Source: Larix sibirica
Taxonomy: Eukaryota > Streptophyta > Pinopsida > Pinales > Pinaceae
DNA length: 25,295 bases
NCBI GenBank assembly: GCA_004151065.3
Contig: NWUY0300041743.1
Coordinates: 33,617 to 58,911, forward strand
Direction: 5' to 3'
Position 1 is the first letter of the stretch, and every line of letters begins with the position of its first letter. The notes under the pieces were generated by a model. It saw nothing but the letters and a program-made list of their open reading frames with translations. It did not search any database and had not been told where the DNA came from. Below, piece by piece: positions 19,845 to 25,295 of the stretch. The translations under genes were made by a program, and so were the position numbers.

Positions 19845-21365
19845 TAAATGGGATAGCTATGATCAAATCAAATATATGTTTCCTTTCAAAATGGAAGTTC
19901 TTGATACAGGTTTAAAGTACCTTGGATGATACCTTAAACCTAATAATTATAGAACTGTCGACTGGGCTAGCTCCTCCAAAAGATTGATAGGAGAATTAAT
20001 AATTGGACTTATTGTTGGTTGTCTTTAGGGGGAAGATTGGTTCTAGCACAGTCTGTGTTACAAAGCATTCATGTGTATTGGTTGGGACTTATGAAAGTTT
20101 CAATTGCAATCATTTCTGCTATCAGAAATAAAATCTTTGTCGGTTGTCTTTAGGGGGAAGATTGGTTCTGGCACAGTCTGTGTTACAGAGCATTCCTGTG
20201 TATTGGTTGGGACTTATGAAAGTTTCGATTGCAATCATTTTTGCTATCAGAAATAAAATCTTTGTTTCATTTCCTGTGGGCTGGAAAGACAATTTTTTAA
20301 AAATTTCATCTTACAAATTGGGAGAGTTTGTCTCGACCTAAATGTGCAAGTGGTCGGGGTCTCTTGAATCTAGAATGGTTTAGTCGGGCTTTACATGTAA
20401 AGAGCTTATGGAGGGCTAATACGGGAGAAGGGATTTGGAGTAATGTGATTAGAAAAAAATATATGAAGACTTACAATGTTGTTTAGTGGATTAGATATCA
20501 TGTCTTGTATTATCAAAAGGCTTCTTTCATATGGAGGGGGATAATCGGTATGTTTCCATATATTGGAATGTTTCTAAGATGGCACATTGGAAATGGTAGT
20601 CATGCTCATATTGGAATCGACCCCTTTGTTGGAGCAGGGGAGAGATACAAACTTTCCTCTTTGGTGATCCCACATCTTCACTCAAGGTGCATATTTACTC
20701 GTTCACAAGCCTTCCAGAAAGGTAATGAGTCTTATTCCCCACATTGGCTTTCGGCTGATGAACTAGGCTTATCAGGTGATGCTGCCTTGGAGTGGAACGA
20801 TTACGTATTAATGCTGAAATGTTCGGGTATTTTTCTCTCTGATAGATCAAATCAATTAATATGGGACTGACATACTACAAATGGCATTTTAATAGTAAAA
20901 AATGCATATATTGCTATATTTCACAGTCATAATCCATCTGATCCAAAGTGGTGGTCTTGTATGACCTGGAAATGGAAAATTCCAACAAAGCTTAAATGTT
21001 TTATTTGGCTTTGCTTAGAAGATAAAATGTTAACCTCGTAAAACCTTCTCAAAAGGGGATTCTATGGCCCCAAGATTTGCATGATGTGTAAAAAAGACGC
21101 AGAGGATGTCTCTCACTTGTTTCTTCATTGCCAATTTTTTAAAAGGGTATGGACTGATCTACAAAGAATTATGCAGCTGAGAGATGTTTGGGAAGGGCTC
21201 ACATTAAATGATTTTATGTTTAATTGGTTCACAAGGAAGGTTAAATTTAAATTTCTTCATATCTTCACTATATGGACGATATGGAAATGTAGGAATCATA
21301 TTACATTTGAGAATAAATCCCCTTTAGTGGTCGGAATATGTAGACAGGTTTTGTCACTTTCTTAG
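19845..21365 (+). pseudogene. LINE copy 3: RT thumb to zinc-binding domain
   Basis: It begins in the RT with LVNG, FPFKMEVLDTGLKYLG and a stop where the Gly-x-Tyr follows, then a shift into NWTYCWLSLGGRLVLAQSVL and VYWLGLMKVS. Part of this is repeated by the 125-bp duplication. After another shift come NLEWFSRALHVKSLWRAN, WHIGNGSHAHIGIDPFVGAG, WLSADELGLSGDAALEWNDY, a stop (TGA near 20868), KWWSCMTWKWKIPTKLKCFIW and a well-kept zf-RVT motif CMMCKKDAEDVSHLFLHC. The palm with motifs A, B and C is absent because of truncation. Long stretches remain open (121 and 94 codons), so it is less decayed than copy 1. Confidence 0.8.
20017..20266 (+). repeat. 125-bp tandem duplication in LINE copy 3
   Basis: Units 20017-20141 and 20142-20266 differ at only a few bases. 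Both encode LSLGGRLVLAQSVLQSI and continue to AIRNKIFV. As 125 is not a multiple of three, the duplication itself shifts the reading frame and breaks the RT. Confidence 0.95.
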
Positions 21366-21392
21366 GAATCCCCAGGTTCAGAAAGAAAAGTT

Positions 21393-21896
21393 TGAAGCAT
21401 AATTATTATTAATCCTATCTTATATGATTATTCCTCATATGGATTCTTCGATGGTGCTTGTAAAAATGGTATTGGTGGTGCAAGTATGATTCTTTTCATC
21501 AAAAGAGACCACAAGATTCTTCTTAAGATAGGGGTGGGCAATGGTAGTAATACAAAGGCAGAGTTAGTTGCACTATGGGGCCTTCCGTGGATTGCTCAAA
21601 AGAGGGGGATCTTTAATATCAAAATCTTTGGTGACTCAGTAATTCTTATTAACTGGGCAAATGGAATTTTCGATATACACAACATCTTTTTGGAACACTG
21701 GCTTCACTCTACACACAATCTTATTAAAGTTTTGTGGACATCTATTTTTCCCATATTTATAGTGAATCCAATATGGATGCTGACCAATTATCAAAAGAGG
21801 CTCTTGGTCCGATGGATGGCATTATAAGCTTTCAGAAACTCATTGAATATTCCATTGTTGACATTGACACATTTTCGTTCTTTTAGTTTTGTTCTT
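21393..21896 (+). pseudogene. LINE copy 3: RNase H domain
   Basis: The best-kept RNase H of the window. In one frame it has GFFDGACKNGIGGASMIL (first Asp codon at 21450-21452), GNGSNTKAELVALWGLPW with the catalytic Glu, and IKIFGDSVILINWANG with the second Asp. Towards the end a frame shift leads into HIYSESNMDADQLSKEAL, the H-x-x-R-x-x-N...A-D block with Arg changed to Ser, and the polyprotein ends with TAG at 21894-21896. Three of the four acidic positions are present. Plant L1 elements with this C-terminal domain are known. Confidence 0.8.
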
Positions 21897-22075
21897 GAAT
21901 GAAATTTTTTGTGAGATAGTAGTTCTTGTCTTTTGTCGCTATGTAGCAAGTGAGGGATTATCCTTTTGAAAGTTGGATTGTTGAAACCAGATGGGATTAC
22001 TGTAAAGAGGTTCATGTTTTTTGGTTTCCAGACATTTCTGTCATAAGAAGTATTGTATCTCTGCTAAGTATTTAT

Positions 22076-22129
22076 GTAACTTTGATTTCAAAAGGAAATA
22101 ACAAGTTATAGCTTTTTTCTATTGAAAAG
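22076..22129 (+). other. LINE 3' tail stem-loops, copy 3
   Basis: Stem one is GTAACTT (22076-22082) with AAGTTAT (22103-22109), one G-T pair at the base. Stem two is CTTTTTTC (22112-22119) with GAAAAG (22124-22129). It has the same arrangement as in copy 2 and the tail-only element, with different stem bases. Confidence 0.6.
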
Positions 22130-22135
22130 AAAAAA

Positions 22136-22689
22136 ATTGAGCCTGGTGAATAGGAGACAAATAGAAAGAGATTTATGGTTTTTAGTTTTAATGGGTTTCT
22201 TTAAGCTATCCGACAAATAGAAAGATATTTATGGTTTTTAGTTTTAATGGGTTTCTTTAAGCTATCCTTCTCTTCATTGCACAACGATAATAGAGTAATT
22301 GTGTTTGGTGTTTGTAGATTGAATGTGTTTGCATCTTGAAAGAGTGCTCATAGTTTAGTGCATATAAGAGTTTACATGTAATAGAAACTAAGTGGGTTCA
22401 CTTTGATTAACATTTTTTTATAATGATTTGTGTTTCTTTTAACTTGGTTCGTATAGTTTAAGAAGGTATTTGTTTTTACTTGGTTCGTATGGTTTCAATT
22501 TTTATTTTTAATATAGCATATTTTTGACATAAATAGGATGTTAATATATATTATTAATTCAAATATTAAATTAAGACTTGAGAAGTGGTTTTATGGTTTA
22601 AAGGTCTAGTAACATATTATTTTAACTTAGTTTAAAGGTATGGTAAAGCTTGGCTTAAACTATGATAACAAATATGTTTATGAGGGATT
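22136..22689. other. Gene-free AT-rich spacer between LINE copies 3 and 4
   Basis: No coding frame. It holds the 56-bp tandem duplication at 22156-22267; otherwise nothing is recognised. Confidence 0.5.
22156..22267 (+). repeat. 56-bp tandem duplication
   Basis: Units 22156-22211 and 22212-22267 begin GACAAATAGAAAGA and differ by one base in the part compared. It lies just after LINE copy 3 ends, in non-coding DNA. Confidence 0.95.
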
Positions 22690-22696
22690 TCACTCT

Positions 22697-24418
22697 ATAA
22701 AGTCTAAGAGACTTAAAGCATCAGTTCTGAAGCTAGATTTGATGAAAGCATAAGACAGGGTAGATTGGACTTTCCTTCATCTAGTTCTACTTTAAACTGG
22801 TCTCTCCCTGCTAGTTACAAATTGGATTATGGTCGGTGTTTCCTCGGCTAACTTTGTTGTCGTCTTAAATGGTGATTATACAACTTTCTTCAATTCTTCC
22901 AAGGGACTCAAACATGGATTTCCCTTGTCACCTTTACTTTTCCTATTGATCATGGAAGGGTTGAGTAAGCTCATAGAAAAATCTAGGTCGGAGGATTGCA
23001 TTGGTGGTGTAAAGATCATAGAGTGTATCAGAATTACACATTTATTATTTGTGGATGATGTTATGCTTTTTGGAAAGGGCACCTTGGTGGAATGGGCTTT
23101 CTCTAAGGAATGGTTGGAATTGTTCTATGAAGCTATAGGTATGGCTATTAGTGCTACTAAATCCACTTTCCTGGTGAATGGGATAGATGACTCTACTAAA
23201 GCACAGATTTTGAATCTCTTTCCCTTCCAAGTGTCTCCCCTAAATGAGGGATACATATATTTGGATTACTTTGTCAAACATAACCACTACTGCAAGGAGG
23301 ATTGGAATTGGATTTTGAAAAAAATTGACAAAAAGTTGGATAACTGGACTTACAAGTGGTTGTCCCTTTGGGGTAGACTTATTCTTACCAAATCAGTGGT
23401 AGAGAATAATATTCATGTTTACTGGTTGTCCTTAGCAAAAATTCCTAAGCCAATCTTATATAAGATCTGACAAAAGTGTTTTTCCTTTCTTTGGACTGGG
23501 GCCAAAAATAAGAAATCCTTTCATCTGGTTAATTGGCAGAGACTTGCCTCCCCCAAGGTCGTTGGTGGATGGGGAATTAAAAATATTTTTCTTTTTGGAA
23601 AAGCTATGGCTACTAAAAGCCCGTGGAGATGTCTATTCCATGGTAGTATTTGGAGTGATGTGATAAAAGGTAAGTATATCAAGTTTTTCTCTGTGGTTGA
23701 ATGGTGTAGGGATGGTGGGCCTACTGGAAGAAATGTCTCAAATATTTGGAAGAACATTTCCTCTTCTTTCCCTAGTGTGGGTGATTGACTTGTGTGGAGG
23801 ATAGGTGATGGAAAAAAGGTGCTTTGTGGACTTTATCCTTTCATTGGTGGGATTGAGTTCTATAAGCTCTCCCCCCCTCTTATTGACAGTTTAAAGAATG
23901 TTGGCATCTTATTCCTCAATCAAGCATATAGGGGTGTTGAGTTTCCCCACAAGTGGATTAGTGCTTCAAAGATGAATTTGGTTGGTGAGCTTGCTGCAGA
24001 GTGGTCTAGTTATACTTTTGGGTTGCAATATTGTGGTATCATTCTTGGGGACACAACAGATTCCCTGTATTGGTCTTGGAATGAGTCTAGTGGTGAGATT
24101 ACTACTAAAGCTACTTATAACGCTCTCACAACTCTTCAAAATAATGTTAATTCAAAGTGGTGGTATTCTATATTATGGCATTGGAATTTTCTCCTCAAGT
24201 TAATGTTGTTCTCTTGGATGCCCTTAGAAAACAAGGCTCTTACGTGGGAAATTTTCCATAAAAAGGGTGGATATGGGCCTGACATATGCTCTTTATACAA
24301 AAAGGATAGTGAATCCATTTCACACCTCCTCGTTACCTGTGAGTTCACGCAATCTATTTGGTTTGAGATTAAGAAATTTTTGGGTATAACTGGTACTTGT
24401 ATTCTGATTCTTTTATAA
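22697..24418 (+). pseudogene. LINE copy 4: reverse transcriptase and zinc-binding domain
   Basis: All in one frame apart from stops: motif A VLKLDLMKA-stop-DRVDW (the Tyr codon is now TAA, 22751-22753), a stop at 22793-22795, then motif B KGLKHGFPLSPLLFLLIMEG, motif C THLLFVDDVMLFGKG with both catalytic Asp intact, and AISATKSTFLVNG. The usual GxKYLG reads GYIYLD. Then come NWTYKWLSLWGRLILTKSV and HVYWLSLAKIPKP. Further stops are at 23468-23470 (TGA) and 23786-23788 (TGA). Then VWRIGDGKKVLCGLYPFIGG, WWYSILWHWNFLLKLMLFSW and the zinc-binding block CSLYKKDSESISHLLVTC, where the second Cys has become Tyr. Single-base stops explain most of the damage, so this is a relatively young pseudogene. Confidence 0.85.
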
Positions 24419-25103
24419 CCAGCTTTAGTGCGTGGAGATTGGCGGTTCCTATGCACAAATCCTTACCTTGTTTTGTCTCTTGGAATTTATGGATTCATAG
24501 GAACAAGATTCTGTTTGAGGATGCTCCAAGCTCTATTTTCAGGGTGGTGGGTTCTATCATTAGATCTTACAAGGAATGGTTTGGTTTCTTGAAAGGTGGA
24601 CAATCTATCAGTATTGGTTTCCCTTCTTTCTTTGTATCTTCTCATGTTGGATTTTTTTACGGGGACTCTCAACTACCCCTTGGGATAGGTGGTGTCAGGG
24701 TGTGTTATTTTTTAGGCATGGGCACTATATCAATTTTTGGATGGGTTGTGGGCCTAGTACAAATACAAGATCATAACCTTTAGCTTTGTGGTCTCTTTTA
24801 TTCATTGCTCGTGACAAGAAAATTTATACTTTGCAAGTAGCAGGTGATTCTCATGTTATTATAGATTGGGAAAATGGAAAGTGCCATCTACAGGTTCCAT
24901 TTTTGTTTGGTTGGATGAGACAAGTAAGAACATTACAACATCTTTTTCAGGATATCTCTTTTTCCGATGTGTACATGATATATAACAAGCTTGCAAATGC
25001 ACCATCGAAAAGGTCTTTAAAGTGCCCTAAAGGTACTATTTATATAGAGGAGTTTGTACATGGTTCTTTCTTATCCAGGAGGACTGTGAAGATATTCCAA
25101 TGA
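24397..25103 (+). pseudogene. LINE copy 4: RNase H domain remnant
   Basis: A frame shift near 24400 leads into SLPCFVSWNLWIHRNKILFE, the linker before RNase H. VGFFYGDSQLPLGIGGVRV follows, where the first catalytic Asp (FFDG) is Tyr. The Glu block is broken by a stop (24781-24783, around NTRS-stop-PLALWSLL). LQVAGDSHVIIDWENG keeps the second Asp. The end has NKLANAPSKRSL and IYIEEFVHGS, and TGA closes at 25101-25103. It is less complete than in copy 3. Confidence 0.75.
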
Positions 25104-25295
25104 CAGAGAGTCTCATATTTTTTGGTTAGGTGTATATATTTTATACCTGATCGGCATGCTGGTCTTTTTGTGGCTCCTTTTTGGATAGCTTTGGTACTTG
25201 GCATAAACTATACATTTGTGTATTTTGTGGAATTCCTAAGATTAAGAGTTTATTAGTCAGTTAGTATGTCTATTTGTAAGCTGATATTTAGAGGA
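25104..25295 (+). other. LINE copy 4 3' UTR (partial)
   Basis: T/G-rich sequence after the polyprotein stop. The stem-loop tail is not present before the window ends. Confidence 0.5.

Larger units (their letters stand above)
19800..22135 (+). mobile_element. LINE copy 3 (L1-type, 5'-truncated)
   Basis: A truncated LINE that keeps the RT thumb, zinc-binding domain, RNase H and a full 3' UTR with the shared stem-loop tail. The 5' edge is vague, because the first recognisable RT residues begin near 19845. It ends after the A-rich GAAAAGAAAAAAATTG near 22135. Confidence 0.75.
22690..25295 (+). mobile_element. LINE copy 4 (L1-type, runs off window)
   Basis: It starts inside RT (motif A) and extends through the thumb, zinc-binding and RNase H parts to the 3' UTR. 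The shared tail has not been reached by the window end, so the 3' boundary is off-window. It is the longest LINE copy here and the only one with recognisable RT motifs A, B and C. Confidence 0.8.

Overview
The window looks like repeat-rich nuclear DNA from a land plant with a large genome. The evidence is a Ty3/gypsy-type LTR element with an initiator-Met-tRNA primer site, several L1-type LINE copies whose polyproteins end in a plant-style RNase H domain, and tRNA-derived SINEs. The sequence is AT-rich except for the LTRs. A gymnosperm or other large-genome plant is plausible, but nothing here proves the taxon. I see no intact host gene, no rRNA or functional tRNA gene and no CRISPR array. Every long coding stretch belongs to a decayed mobile element or an unassigned remnant.

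Layout. Bases 1-5572 hold a minus-strand Ty3/gypsy-like element. It has a 5' LTR (4187-5572), a primer-binding site, a leader, a gag-protease gene with several stops and at least one frameshift (3705-2094), a coiled-coil coding remnant (about 2090-1587), a polypurine tract and a 3' LTR (1125-1, cut by the window edge). There is no room for reverse transcriptase, RNase H or integrase, so it is a non-autonomous or deletion-derived copy. Bases 5573-6959 are gene-free. From 6960 on, four plus-strand, 5'-truncated LINE copies (6960-8035, 8045-10470, 19800-22135, 22690-window end) and one LINE 3' tail (13425-13720) account for nearly all other coding potential. Where complete enough to judge, their order is RT, then zinc-binding domain, then RNase H. 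The central part (10.5-19.8 kb) holds two minus-strand tRNA-derived SINEs with target-site duplications, a pair of related 200-bp SINE-like repeats, an antisense RNase H remnant, an antisense coiled-coil remnant, and long stretches with nothing recognisable.

How the parts relate. The LINE 3' ends share a short stem-loop followed by a T-run/A-run hairpin, and the bases of the first stem change between copies while staying paired. The SINE at 12654-12810 ends in a tail that resembles those LINE ends, which suggests this LINE family mobilised it. A second theme is five head-to-tail duplications of 56-125 bp scattered through both LINE and non-LINE DNA; several of them break LINE reading frames.
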